Positions 17,106 to 27,080 of a stretch of DNA of 64,000 nt are shown one piece after another (within the stretch, counting starts at the first letter, position 1; every line of letters begins with the position of its first letter). This stretch comes from Bryobacterales bacterium (GTDB taxonomy: Bacteria > Acidobacteriota > Terriglobia > Bryobacterales > UBA6623). Location of the stretch: NCBI GenBank assembly GCA_028819215.1, contig JAPPMG010000015.1, forward strand, positions 60,647-124,646. Direction: 5' to 3'. The notes beneath the pieces were generated by a model that saw only the letters and a program-made list of their open reading frames with translations, ran no database searches and was not told where the DNA came from. The position numbers and the translations under genes were made by a program.

Positions 17106-18629
17106 GTGGGTGACTGTTCGCGCAACTACCGAATCGCGCCCATCGCCGTCGGCATATTGGTCGCGGCGGGTGCTCTGTCCTGCGGTCCCAGCAGCCGCGA
17201 CCAAGCCGAGCCGGAAGAGCGAAGCAACCGGTATCTCTTGCTCGATTCCCGCATTGTCGAGTCCACGTCAAACGCCCAGCTGCGCATCGGCTCTGTGAGC
17301 AAGCACGAGCAGAATCCGCTGCTGCGTGAGGACAAGCCGTGGGAGCCCCGATTCGACAACGTCTACGCCAATGTGATCTACGACGAACAGGAAGAGGTCT
17401 ACAAGTGCTGGTATAGCCCGTTCATTGTCGACGAGCGGACGACATCCACCCCGATCGATGAGCGCACGCCACAGCGTCACCACTACATGTCAGTCAGGCC
17501 GCGCTCTCGGGAGATGGGCGTCTGCTACGCGGTCTCCAGGGACGGCATTGAGTGGACCAAGCCGGAACTGGGCTTGGTCGAGTTTGAAGGCAGCACCGCG
17601 AACAACATTGTCATGCGCGGCGAAGACATGCGCGGCATGTTCTATGGCCCTCACGGGGCCGGTGTTATCAAGGACATGCGAGAACCCGACCCAGCGCGCA
17701 GGTACAAGATGTTCTTTCGCGCACAGGAGATGGCCGTGGCTTTCTCCGCAGATGGCGTGCGTTGGAGTGCGCCGATCCTAGCTCCCCAGATCGAGGCACC
17801 CGGAGATACCCACAACATTGCGTTTTGGGATCCGCGATTGCACAAGTACATTGGGTTCACGCGCTTGAAGTACGGCCGTCCCTCCGTGCGCCAAGTGGCC
17901 AGAACGGAATCAGCCGACTTCCTGGACTGGACGAAGGCCGAGGTCGTCTTGGAGGGTGTGGAAAGACGTCTGCAAACCCACGATATGGTTGTCTTCCCAG
18001 CGGCCGGTGTGTACATCGGATTGCTCGGCATGATGGAATTCCCGGATGCTGACGACAATGCCAGCACCAAGCAGCACATCGAGTTGGCGTGGAGTCCGGA
18101 CAGCAGGCAGTGGCATCGCATCGAGCCCGGCAGGGCATTCATAGATCACTCCGATGCTACGGAGATCGAGTACGACCGGACACCATACGACTGGGGCAAC
18201 CTCTTTGCTTCCGCACCGATCTTCCATTCGGACGAGACACGGATCTACTACGGTTCGAGCGATTGGTATTTCTTCGATTGGAGGAAAGGCTACCTTGCAC
18301 TGGCCACGATGCGCCCCGATGGCTGGGCCGGATATGAGCCAATCGAGCGAACCGAGCAGGCGTCCGTCACGACAGTTCCGCTGCCCTGGAGCGGCAGAAC
18401 GCCCAGGCTCACGGCGGATATCGGCCCGAATGGATCTGTCATAGTGACAGCCCTTCACGCTTCAGGCCCTGCCGAGACGGAAAGTGCGCCTATCCTCGAA
18501 TCAGTCACAGATGGTGAGGTGCGGGGGTTAGAGGACTTGGCCGAAGAGGTCGAGTCCGGCGAGCCGGTGAGGCTTCGGTTCGACCTGCAAGACGCCAAGC
18601 TCTACTCGTTTCGCTTTGCAGATGAGTGA
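17106..18629 (+). CDS. Exported propeller-like protein, possible glycosidase-related lipoprotein
   Basis: A 507-residue protein with a hydrophobic N-terminus ending AGALSCGPSSRD, a likely lipoprotein anchor at Cys26. Repeated blade-like segments (GVCYAVSRDGIEWTKPELG, MAVAFSADGVRWSAPIL, IELAWSPDSRQWHRIEPG, IYYGSSDWYFFDW) have the 'xxxSxDGxxWxxP' form of five-bladed propellers related to GH32/GH43-like and BNR proteins. Proteins like this are often annotated as hypothetical and found with sulfatases and PSD1 genes. No catalytic residues can be named. GTG 17106 is the furthest upstream start that retains the signal. It runs on the same strand as the PSD1/DUF1501 block that follows. Confidence 0.7.
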   Translation: MGDCSRNYRIAPIAVGILVAAGALSCGPSSRDQAEPEERSNRYLLLDSRIVESTSNAQLRIGSVSKHEQNPLLREDKPWEPRFDNVYANVIYDEQEEVYKCWYSPFIVDERTTSTPIDERTPQRHHYMSVRPRSREMGVCYAVSRDGIEWTKPELGLVEFEGSTANNIVMRGEDMRGMFYGPHGAGVIKDMREPDPARRYKMFFRAQEMAVAFSADGVRWSAPILAPQIEAPGDTHNIAFWDPRLHKYIGFTRLKYGRPSVRQVARTESADFLDWTKAEVVLEGVERRLQTHDMVVFPAAGVYIGLLGMMEFPDADDNASTKQHIELAWSPDSRQWHRIEPGRAFIDHSDATEIEYDRTPYDWGNLFASAPIFHSDETRIYYGSSDWYFFDWRKGYLALATMRPDGWAGYEPIERTEQASVTTVPLPWSGRTPRLTADIGPNGSVIVTALHASGPAETESAPILESVTDGEVRGLEDLAEEVESGEPVRLRFDLQDAKLYSFRFADE

Positions 18630-18765
18630 TTCGAACGATGCATCTGCGGGCATCGCCACGGAACTCGCGCCTGCGGGCGTCTTGAAAGTCGCCCGAGCAG
18701 AGGCTAAGATAGAGTCGTACCAGTCGTTTCCGGTAGCGGGTATCCGGGGCGAGTGATGTAGGGCT

Positions 18766-21432
18766 ATGCGAACGCGCGTGAGCCGCTCGATCCTGCGACA
18801 GGTTTTCTCCGCCCCTGTGCGGAACGTAGCCATTGGATTGGCTCTGATCGCGCCGGCTTCGGCCGCCCCGTCCCCAGAAGATCTGTTTGTCGAGACCATC
18901 CAGCCGACGCTGAAGCAGCAGTGCCTAGGCTGCCACGGCGAGGCGAACACATTCGCCAAACTGGACTTGCGGACGCGCGAAGGGGCCATCACGGGCGGAC
19001 AGCGCGGTCCCGCGATCATTAGCGGTGATCCGGCTTCGAGCCTGCTCATCGCGGCCATCGACCACGCGGGCGAGCTGCAGATGCCACCCGGAGGGACTGA
19101 AAAGAGGCTATCCCCCGACGTGCGACTCGCGTTTCGCGAGTGGATCCGTTCTGGCGCGCCGTACGTACAGGCCGAGGCGGCCGCGGACTGGGACTTCGAC
19201 GAGGCAGATCTTTGGGCTTTCCGACCTGTCGAAGAAGTCATGCTGCCGACAGCTGGCGTGGACCCGGCGCTGGTACAGACAAGCGTCGATAGCTTCATCT
19301 TGGCGAAACTCGCGGAAGCGAGCGTCGCACCTGCCCCTGCGGCTGACAGGGTCACGCTGATCCGGCGCGTGACATACGATCTGACCGGCCTGCCGCCAAC
19401 GCCCGAAGAGGTCGATGCGTTTGTCAATGACGATTCGCCCAACGCCTACAAGGCGCTGGTCGAACGGCTGCTTGATTCCCCCCGCTATGGCGAGCGCTGG
19501 GGGCGGCACTGGCTGGACGTGACCCGCTACGCCGACACGTCGGGCTACTCCAATGACTTCGAGCGCCCCAATGCGTGGCGCTACCGGGACTACGTTATCC
19601 GTAGCTTCAATCACGACAAGCCCTATGACCAGTTCGTGCTCGAGCAGGTGGCCGGCGACGAGCTCTTTCCCGATAACCCCGACGCGATCATCGCCACGGG
19701 GTTCCTGCGAAGCGGTCCTTGGGAGCACACTGGCATGGCCGTGGCGGCTGTCTCGCGGCAGCTTTTCCTTGACGACGTCACCCACCATGTCGGTCAGTCC
19801 TTCCTGGGCCTGACGCTGGGCTGTGCTCGCTGCCACGACCACAAGTTCGATCCGATTCCAACGCAGGACTACTACCGCATTCAGGCCGTTTTCGCCAGCA
19901 CGGCATTCGCCCGGCGGCCTCTGGACTTCTTGCCCCACGAGTCCACTGCCGGTTTCGAGGTTGGCCGTCGCCCGTTCGAGGATCGCATCGCCACCCTCGA
20001 GCGCCGGATGCACGACCTGCACGAGGCTGCCCGCGTACGCCTGGCCGAGGCCAAGGGAAGAGAGGAAGCCGCCAACGCCAACAGCTCGATCCTTCAGCGG
20101 TACATGGACAAGGAAGAGGCCGAGCTGCTCAAGCTGCTCCGCAAGCGGGTCACGATGCACAAACTGTCGGTCTTAAGGTTCGAGCCTCTGGCCATGACGG
20201 TCAGCAACGGCTTAGTACGGGAGTGGGACGCCGTCGCCTCGCGCAACAGCTACATGCAGCCCGCCGAATACCAGGAGGCTCAGACGCACGTGCTGGTTGG
20301 TGGCGACATCCAGTCGCCCGCGCAAGAGGTCACACCCGGCGTGCTGGAAGCGGTGGAGCGCTACGCGGGCTTTCCATCGCCCAAGATCCCGGAGGGGATA
20401 GAGGGTCGGCGCGCAGAATTGGCGAAGTGGATCGTGAACCCGCGCAATCCCCTCACTGCCCGGGTCATGGTCAACCGCATCTGGCAGTACCACTTCGGGC
20501 GGGGCTTGGCGGCCAATCCAAACAACTTCGGCAAGATGGGCAAGAAGCCGTCCCACCCCGAACTGCTGGACTGGCTGGCGGGCTTCTTCGTCGATCAGGC
20601 TTGGAGCGTCAAGGCGGTCCATCGCGTGATCTTGCTCTCGGCCGCCTACCAGCGCGCCAGTGCTCATCCGAACCAGGCCGAGGTGAACGCCAAGGATCCC
20701 GAGAACCTTTACGTGTCGCACTTCTCTCCCAGGCGGCTCGAAGCTGAGGAACTGCGCGATAGCATCATCTCGGTCGCGGGCGAATTGAGCGACATGACCG
20801 GCGGTCCGGGCACATACCCCCAGATCAATACCGACGTCGCCCTGCAGCCGCGCCACGCTATGGGCACGCTGCGGCCGATATACGAGCCGGAACCTACGCG
20901 GCGGCGGCGCAACCGCAGATCCGTCTACAGCTTCCAGCAGCGCAGCTTGATCGATCCGATGGTGGAAGTGTTCAACGGTGCCAACCCGGACCTTACCTGC
21001 GAGCGCCGCGAGTCCTCGACTGTTCCAACGCAGGCCTTCGCTCTGCTGAATTCCGAACAATCCAGGGACATGGCCCTGATCATGGGGGAGCGCTTGGCGG
21101 AGATTCCACCGGCTGACCGCATCGATGCGGCATTCCGGCTGGCTTTCGGGCGTCGGGCGGACGATAATGAACTGGCCTGGACAAAAGAGTTCCTTGAGGA
21201 GATGACGAACTACCACGGCCGAAATCCGGCACAGCCGCGCCGGCCCCCCGACGATGTTGTGCACCACATCACGAGCGAGCTGACCGGGGAGAAGTTCGAA
21301 TTCGTGCAACCCGCCTACAGCGGTCCGTACGAGCACAATCCGCATCCCAGCGAGTCCTCGCCCGAGGCACGCGCTCTGGCGGATCTGGCGCTCGCGCTCT
21401 TCAATTCCAACGAGTTCGTCTACATGTACTGA
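18766..21432 (+). CDS. PSD1-type cytochrome c, DUF1549/DUF1553 protein (first copy)
   Basis: The 888-residue exported protein has a haem c site CLGCH at 53-57 in a planctomycete-type cytochrome c domain (with ISGDPASSLLIAAIDH and MPPGG). A DUF1549 domain follows (DSFILAKLAEASVAPAPAADRVTLIRRVTYDLTGLPPTPEEV onward, including CARCHDHKFDPIPTQDYY near residue 350) and a C-terminal DUF1553 domain (ARVMVNRIWQYHFGRGL through FALLNSEQ). The CARCHDHKFDP segment also looks like a CxxCH haem site. Function is unknown, but genes of this type nearly always pair with DUF1501 and cluster with sulfatases and glycan-degrading genes. The DUF1501 partner starts two bases after its stop. Confidence 0.9.
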   Translation: MRTRVSRSILRQVFSAPVRNVAIGLALIAPASAAPSPEDLFVETIQPTLKQQCLGCHGEANTFAKLDLRTREGAITGGQRGPAIISGDPASSLLIAAIDHAGELQMPPGGTEKRLSPDVRLAFREWIRSGAPYVQAEAAADWDFDEADLWAFRPVEEVMLPTAGVDPALVQTSVDSFILAKLAEASVAPAPAADRVTLIRRVTYDLTGLPPTPEEVDAFVNDDSPNAYKALVERLLDSPRYGERWGRHWLDVTRYADTSGYSNDFERPNAWRYRDYVIRSFNHDKPYDQFVLEQVAGDELFPDNPDAIIATGFLRSGPWEHTGMAVAAVSRQLFLDDVTHHVGQSFLGLTLGCARCHDHKFDPIPTQDYYRIQAVFASTAFARRPLDFLPHESTAGFEVGRRPFEDRIATLERRMHDLHEAARVRLAEAKGREEAANANSSILQRYMDKEEAELLKLLRKRVTMHKLSVLRFEPLAMTVSNGLVREWDAVASRNSYMQPAEYQEAQTHVLVGGDIQSPAQEVTPGVLEAVERYAGFPSPKIPEGIEGRRAELAKWIVNPRNPLTARVMVNRIWQYHFGRGLAANPNNFGKMGKKPSHPELLDWLAGFFVDQAWSVKAVHRVILLSAAYQRASAHPNQAEVNAKDPENLYVSHFSPRRLEAEELRDSIISVAGELSDMTGGPGTYPQINTDVALQPRHAMGTLRPIYEPEPTRRRRNRRSVYSFQQRSLIDPMVEVFNGANPDLTCERRESSTVPTQAFALLNSEQSRDMALIMGERLAEIPPADRIDAAFRLAFGRRADDNELAWTKEFLEEMTNYHGRNPAQPRRPPDDVVHHITSELTGEKFEFVQPAYSGPYEHNPHPSESSPEARALADLALALFNSNEFVYMY

Positions 21433-21434
21433 AG

Positions 21435-22856
21435 ATGAAACGCCGAATCCTCACCGCCAGCCCCTCCCGGCGCGAGTTCCTGTACCACTCCGGTATGGGA
21501 CTCGGTGCCATCGCGCTGTCGGGATTGTTGCACCAAGAACGCGCCAGAGCCGGCGAGCTGGCCCCCCGGCGCGGTCACCATGCGGCCAAGGCCAAGAGCT
21601 GCATCTTCTTGCTGATGGAGGGCGGGCCGAGCCACATCGACACGTTCGATCCCAAGTCCAAGCTGGTCGACCTCCACATGACGGAGTTCGTCAAGGAGCG
21701 CAACAAGTTCGAGGCGAGCATGAACACGGGCAAGCGCTACTTTGTGCGCAGCCCGTTCGAATTCCGCCGCGCAGGTCAGCTGGGAATCGAGATCAACGCC
21801 AAGCTGCGCAACTTTGCCGACTGCGTCGACGACGTCTGCTTCTACAGGGGCTTGCAGGCCACTTCGGTGAACCACCCGACAGCCCTGTACCACCTCAATA
21901 CCGGCAACCGCTTCGGCGGGGATCCCGCGATAGGTTCGTGGGTTACCTATGGACTTGGGACGGAAAACCAGAACCTGCCGGGGTTCGTCGTGCTGCCGGA
22001 CCTGGCCTACCCGCAGGGCGGCGCCGGGAACTGGTCCAACGGATTCCTGCCCGCGCACTACCAAGGCACGCCGCTGCGCTCGCAAGGCGCCCCCGTGCTG
22101 GATATGACGCCGCCGGAATACGTCACGCAGAAACAGCAGGAAACGACGCTTGATTACCTCGGCCGGCTGAACAAGAGGCACATGCAGCGCCACCCCGGTC
22201 ACGCAGAACTCGCTGCTCGCATCGAGAGCTACGAGCTAGCGTTCCGGATGCAGGCCGAGATGCCGGAGGCGATCAATCTGGATGCCGAGCCGCAGGAGAC
22301 GAAAGCCTTGTACGGCGTCGGTTCGGACGATTCAGAGGTGGACTCGATCGGCAGGCGCTGCCTGCTGGCGCGCCGCTTGGTGGAGCGCGGCGTGCGCTTC
22401 GTGCAGGTGATCGTGTCCGGTTGGGATTCCCACGACTACATCGAAAAGGCCCACGGGACGCGCCTCGATTCGATCGACCGTCCGATCGCCGGGCTGCTCA
22501 AGGATCTCAAGCGCACGGGCCTGCTCGACGAGACCTTGGTCGTGTGGGCCGGGGAATTCGGGCGCTCTCCGGACAACGGCATCCGCGGCGGAGGGACCGC
22601 TTGGGGACGCGACCACAACGCGCCCGCGATGGCGTGCTGGATGGCAGGCGGGGACGCTCCGCGCGGCCAGATCGTCGGGGCCACGGACGAGACCGGGCGG
22701 ACGGCGGTCGAGGTCGTGCATCCGATCCAGAACATGCACGTCACGCTCCTGCACCTGCTGGGATTGGACGACGCCAAGCTCACCTATTTCGCGCAGGGCA
22801 GGGACAAGCAGCTCAGCCAGACCGGCGGCGAGCTGATCAGGGAACTGGTGGCGTAG
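21435..22856 (+). CDS. Tat-exported DUF1501 protein (first copy)
   Basis: This 473-residue protein begins with a twin-arginine signal (SRREFLYHSGMGLGAIALSGL). DUF1501 proteins belong to the alkaline phosphatase/sulfatase superfamily; visible hallmarks are FLLMEGGPSHIDTFDPK (about 55-71), FVLPDLAYPQGG-type core, GVRFVQVIVSGWDSHDYI and the WAGEFGRSP plus GRDHN region that supply metal-ligand Asp/His residues. The substrate is unknown. It starts two bases after the PSD1 stop, so the two are co-translated. The same protein type recurs at 25704, but there it precedes its PSD1 partner. Confidence 0.9.
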   Translation: MKRRILTASPSRREFLYHSGMGLGAIALSGLLHQERARAGELAPRRGHHAAKAKSCIFLLMEGGPSHIDTFDPKSKLVDLHMTEFVKERNKFEASMNTGKRYFVRSPFEFRRAGQLGIEINAKLRNFADCVDDVCFYRGLQATSVNHPTALYHLNTGNRFGGDPAIGSWVTYGLGTENQNLPGFVVLPDLAYPQGGAGNWSNGFLPAHYQGTPLRSQGAPVLDMTPPEYVTQKQQETTLDYLGRLNKRHMQRHPGHAELAARIESYELAFRMQAEMPEAINLDAEPQETKALYGVGSDDSEVDSIGRRCLLARRLVERGVRFVQVIVSGWDSHDYIEKAHGTRLDSIDRPIAGLLKDLKRTGLLDETLVVWAGEFGRSPDNGIRGGGTAWGRDHNAPAMACWMAGGDAPRGQIVGATDETGRTAVEVVHPIQNMHVTLLHLLGLDDAKLTYFAQGRDKQLSQTGGELIRELVA

Positions 22857-23027
22857 CCGCGCGAATTGCCGCGCCGCCGATCGCGCCGCTGCCCGGCCCT
22901 GTACCCGCGTGCGGAACTGATCGCGTCTGACGGTTTAGTAGGTTCAATCTCATGCGCCGGACGTCCCGACGCCGCTGGCTCTCCCGGAAGCCGTGTTGGA
23001 TAGCCTCCTCGACACCAAACACTGGAA

Positions 23028-25601
23028 ATGATCCACGTTCTTGCTAGGCTGATTGTGCGCATGAATCAGCTGCCTCTAAGGCACGGACTTCGCTCCGATT
23101 GTCCGGCCCTAGCTGGAGTTGTGCTTGCGGGATTGGTGTCGTTGCAGGCACCGCTCCTGGCGCAGGGCGCGGGCCATCCGATCATCGGCCAAGCGTACAT
23201 CGTCGGCTCCGAAGGCGAGCATTTCGGCGTTCCCGGTGCGGTGATCGAACTGCATTCTGTCTCCGTGGAAGAGCTCGCGGCCGGTGACGCGGCCGGCCCG
23301 GCCACCGCCGAGACGGACGAACTCGGCCTGTACCGCTTCGATGCCGTGGCCGAAGGCTGCTACTTCCTCAGCGCGACTTCTGCCGGATTGAGCGGCCAGA
23401 GCGACATCGTATGCGTGCCTACCGAGGATGAAGCGCTTCGGGCCGACATCGCCATGGAGGTCGAGACCGTGGTCGAGTCGGTGAATGTCACCGCGTCGGT
23501 GATCGAGATCGACCCGACCGAGACGACCTCGTCCGGTTCGGTGGGCATCTCGACGCTGGACAACGCGCCGAAAGCGAACCGCAGCGTCGAGGACGTGATG
23601 CCGCTGATCCCGGGCGTGCTGCGGGGGCGCGCCGGCGAGATCAACATGAACGGGGTGCGGGCGACCCAGAGCGGCTCGCAGCTCAACAACATCGACGTGA
23701 CCGATCCCGTGTCCCGCATCTCCGAAATGACGCTGCCCCTGAGCGTCGTCTCGAGTGTCGAAGTGCTGTCCAGTCCGTACGATGCGCAGTACGGAGGGTT
23801 TGCCGGCGCCCTGTCCACGGTCGAGACCACGCCGGCGGACGCATCGGAGTTTCATTTCGAGCTCCAGAACTTCACCCCTCGCATCCGCCGCCGGGCGGGG
23901 CGTGTCTCGGGCATCGAATCGAGCACACCGCGGCTGACGCTCAACATTCCCCTGATCTCCAACCGCGTGGCTTGGCTGCATGCCACCGAGTACCAGTACG
24001 TGCGGGCCGACCAGGAGGATGCCAACCTGCCGCTCTACGAGCGCGACGTCGAGCGGGAGATGCTGACGATCTTCAACCAGTTCGACGTGTCGGTGTCTGA
24101 GAAGAACCGTGCCTCGCTGACCGCCCTGGTATATCCCGAGAAATTCAGTTACTTCGGGCTCAACGCGTTCACGCCGCAGCCGTCCACGGCAGACTTGCGC
24201 AAGCGCGCATTCCTGTACACGGTCAAGGACTCGCACGAGTTCGGCGCGGGCGGCATCCTGCTTTCCCACTTTTCGATCCAAGATCTCGAGAACGATGTCA
24301 AGCCGCTCGGCTACGAACCCAGCGTCATCGGCATTGACCGAGTATCGGGCTCGTTCTTCAATCGACAGGCCCGGGCGACGACGCGCCGCAAGCTTTCCGA
24401 GCTGTACCACTTCCGCCCTCTGGGGGACCACCAGCTCAAGGCCGGCGCTGACTTGGGCTGGGAGTCGTACTCGGGCGAACAGATCTTCAATCCTGTCACC
24501 TGGCTGGGAGCGGCGGGCCAGCCGGTGCTGAACCTGGCCTACACCGATCCTGCAATGGTGCAGGGGAGAAAGGTCGACTTCGCGACCTTCGTGCAAAACA
24601 AGTGGAGAGTCAGCGACTCCCTGACGCTTGATATGGGCGGCAGGCTGGAGCGGGATTCCCTGTCTTCGCAGTGGAATCCCTCGTATCGGCTCGGCTTCGC
24701 CTATGCACTCGGTGCCGCTGCGCGCACCGTCGTGCGAGGCGGCTCCGGGCTATTCGTCGACCGCATCAGCCTGTTGGTGCCGACGTTCGAGCAGTTGCCC
24801 CTGCGCATCGAGACGAGGTTCGATCCCTTTGGCGACGTGCTGTACCAGCGCAACCTGCTGTCGCGGCTGGACGGACCGTTGCGCAATGCGAAGAGCATCG
24901 GCTGGAACCTCCAGCTGGACCACGAGCTGATCGACAACCTGTTCGTGCGCACCGGCTACCAGTTCCGGCGGACCACGAGCAACTTCCTAGTGAACCCGGT
25001 GTATGGGGGCAGCCTCGGAGAGGACGATCCCGTGCTGACCATGAGTAACGACGGCGCCGACCTCTACCGTGAGTTCCAGCTCTCCGTGCGCTACCGGCTC
25101 AGCGGGACCGGGCATATCACCGTCTCCTACGTCAACTCGAGTTCGTACGGTGACTTGAACGACTTGGGATCGATCTACGGGCCGACGCCATCCAGCCTGA
25201 TCCTGCCGAACGAACGAGCGCCGTTGCGCTTTGACGTGCCCCACCGGATGCTGACTTGGACCGAGTTCAACCTCCCTTGGGGCTTCAAGACGATCCCCGT
25301 GTGGGACATACGCAGCGGGTTCCCCTATTCCAGGACCAACGAGTACCGGGATTTCGTCGGGGCGCGCAACCGCGCCGGGCGCTTCCCCATGTTCAACGCC
25401 CTCGACTTGCAGGTCACCAAGATGATCGACATCGAGTTCAAAGGGAAGAATCGCCGGATCCGCGCCGGATTCCGGCTCTTCAACCTGCTCAACAACTTCA
25501 ACCCGCAAGACGTGCAGGAGAACATGGCGAGCGCATACCATGGTGTGTTTTACCGCGGTGTGAAGCGCAAGATCCGCGCCGTGTTCGAGATCGAATACTG
25601 A
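23028..25601 (+). CDS. TonB-dependent receptor with N-terminal carboxypeptidase-regulatory-like domain
   Basis: An 857-residue outer-membrane protein (ATG 23061 is an alternative start). After a signal peptide (ALAGVVLAGLVSLQAPLLAQ), residues 45-140 resemble a carboxypeptidase-regulatory/SdrD-B-like fold (GVPGAVIELHS, ELGLYRFDAVAEGCYFLSATSAGLSG). The plug follows (VEDVMPLIPGVLRGRAGEINMNGVRATQSGSQLNNIDVTDP), then a barrel rich in alternating aromatics ending in IRAVFEIEY, a typical C-terminal strand. This Oar-like layout is abundant in Acidobacteriota and is linked to uptake of large substrates such as oligosaccharides. No TonB-box sequence is obvious. It sits between the two DUF1501/PSD1 pairs. 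Confidence 0.88.
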   Translation: MIHVLARLIVRMNQLPLRHGLRSDCPALAGVVLAGLVSLQAPLLAQGAGHPIIGQAYIVGSEGEHFGVPGAVIELHSVSVEELAAGDAAGPATAETDELGLYRFDAVAEGCYFLSATSAGLSGQSDIVCVPTEDEALRADIAMEVETVVESVNVTASVIEIDPTETTSSGSVGISTLDNAPKANRSVEDVMPLIPGVLRGRAGEINMNGVRATQSGSQLNNIDVTDPVSRISEMTLPLSVVSSVEVLSSPYDAQYGGFAGALSTVETTPADASEFHFELQNFTPRIRRRAGRVSGIESSTPRLTLNIPLISNRVAWLHATEYQYVRADQEDANLPLYERDVEREMLTIFNQFDVSVSEKNRASLTALVYPEKFSYFGLNAFTPQPSTADLRKRAFLYTVKDSHEFGAGGILLSHFSIQDLENDVKPLGYEPSVIGIDRVSGSFFNRQARATTRRKLSELYHFRPLGDHQLKAGADLGWESYSGEQIFNPVTWLGAAGQPVLNLAYTDPAMVQGRKVDFATFVQNKWRVSDSLTLDMGGRLERDSLSSQWNPSYRLGFAYALGAAARTVVRGGSGLFVDRISLLVPTFEQLPLRIETRFDPFGDVLYQRNLLSRLDGPLRNAKSIGWNLQLDHELIDNLFVRTGYQFRRTTSNFLVNPVYGGSLGEDDPVLTMSNDGADLYREFQLSVRYRLSGTGHITVSYVNSSSYGDLNDLGSIYGPTPSSLILPNERAPLRFDVPHRMLTWTEFNLPWGFKTIPVWDIRSGFPYSRTNEYRDFVGARNRAGRFPMFNALDLQVTKMIDIEFKGKNRRIRAGFRLFNLLNNFNPQDVQENMASAYHGVFYRGVKRKIRAVFEIEY

Positions 25602-25703
25602 TCTGCGGCGGTTGCCGAAGATCACCCGCGCGCCGCATTGGCGGTGCCACAGGCGCTTTGCGACGGGTTCGCTGACGCGTCGGTTGGGTATACTCAGGAC
25701 GAA

Positions 25704-27080
25704 ATGTCGCTAGCGGCTGGCCGCCACTCAACGCGGCGACAGTTTGTCAGTTCCCTCTGCGGCGGTTTCGGGGCCGTCGGGCTCTCGGCGATGCTGCAAG
25801 AGCAGCTTGGCGCTGCGGTTTCCGGCCCGGTAGGGCCGCACTTCGCCCCTCGCGCCAAGCACATCATTTTCCTCTTCATGACGGGCGGGCCGTCGCACAT
25901 GGATCTATTCGATCCCAAGCCCGCCTTGCGGACCCACGCCGGCGAGCGGCCCGAGACCGTTGATCTGCGCACGGAGCGCATGACTGGCGGCCTGCTGCCG
26001 TCGCCGTTCGAGTTCCACCGCCGCGGCCAGAGCGGCATTGAGGTCAGCGAGCTACTGCCCGATCTCGGTGCGGTCGTTGACGATTTGTGCGTCATCCGGT
26101 CGATGTACACGTTCAATCCGACGCACACCCCTGCGCGCAATCTGATTCACTCGGGCAACATCGCTTCTACCAGACCCTCGCTCGGCGCTTGGGTCTCCTA
26201 CGGTCTCGGGACCGAGAATCGCAATCTGCCGGGCTTCGTGGTGTTGAGCCCCGGCGCGCGGGGCGGTGACCTGTGGCGCGCGGGATTCCTGCCCGCCGAG
26301 CACCAGGGCACGCACTTCAACCATGCCGAGACCGATCCGGACCGGATGATCCGCTACCTGCGCAACGACACGCTGGGGGCTGAGGCACAGCGCCGCCAGC
26401 TCGACCTGATGCAGGCGTTGAACCGGGATCACCAGTCCCGAGTCGGCGGCGATGCCTATCTCGACGCGCGCATACGGGCCATGGAGACCGCTTACCGGAT
26501 GCAATTCGAAGCTCTCGATGTCTTCGATGTGCGCAAGGAGCCAGCGTCGGTTCGCGAGGAGTACGGTGAGACGCCGTTCGCCAATGGCTGCCTGCTATCC
26601 CGCAGACTCGTCGAACAGGGCGTCCGATACGTCCACCTCTACTACGGACCCGGCCAGCCTTGGGACGACCACATAGACATCAACAAGAATCTCCGCGAGC
26701 GCTGCCCCGACATGGACAGAGCGTCAGCGGCCCTGATCCGCGATCTGAAACGCCGCGGCCTGCTGGACGAGACGCTGGTGATTTGGGGCGGCGAATTCGG
26801 CCGCACTCCGGTTTCGGAGGCGGGAGACGGCCGCGACCACAACCCCTACGGCTTCACCATGTGGATGGCCGGCGGAGGAGTCAAGGGCGGCGTAGCATAC
26901 GGCGCGACGGACGAATTCGGCTTCCAGGCCGTTGAGAATCGGGTGAGCATCCACGACCTGCACGCGACCATCCTGAACCAGCTCGGATTCGATCACGAGC
27001 GGCTCACTTATCGCTATGCGGGCAGGGACTTCCGCCTGACAGATGTGCACGGCACAGTGCTGCGGGAACTGCTGGCATGA
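25704..27080 (+). CDS. Tat-exported DUF1501 protein (second copy)
   Basis: ATG 25704 is preceded by AGGAC, and the protein then begins MSLAAGRHSTRRQFVSSLCGG, a twin-arginine signal; the longer frame from 25638 would only add an unrelated leader. The 458 residues show the same DUF1501 motifs as the copy at 21435: FLFMTGGPSHMDLFDPKPAL, GTENRNLPGFVVLSPG, GVRYVHLYYGPGQPWDDH and WGGEFGRTPVSEAGDGRDHN. A TATACT box at 25689-25694 lies nine bases before the start. The stop overlaps the next PSD1 start by four bases (ATGA). Confidence 0.9.
   Translation: MSLAAGRHSTRRQFVSSLCGGFGAVGLSAMLQEQLGAAVSGPVGPHFAPRAKHIIFLFMTGGPSHMDLFDPKPALRTHAGERPETVDLRTERMTGGLLPSPFEFHRRGQSGIEVSELLPDLGAVVDDLCVIRSMYTFNPTHTPARNLIHSGNIASTRPSLGAWVSYGLGTENRNLPGFVVLSPGARGGDLWRAGFLPAEHQGTHFNHAETDPDRMIRYLRNDTLGAEAQRRQLDLMQALNRDHQSRVGGDAYLDARIRAMETAYRMQFEALDVFDVRKEPASVREEYGETPFANGCLLSRRLVEQGVRYVHLYYGPGQPWDDHIDINKNLRERCPDMDRASAALIRDLKRRGLLDETLVIWGGEFGRTPVSEAGDGRDHNPYGFTMWMAGGGVKGGVAYGATDEFGFQAVENRVSIHDLHATILNQLGFDHERLTYRYAGRDFRLTDVHGTVLRELLA

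Noticed and set aside
23109..24596. 495-residue minus-strand open frame
   Set aside because: Shadow of the TonB receptor gene; Arg/His/Leu-rich without motifs.
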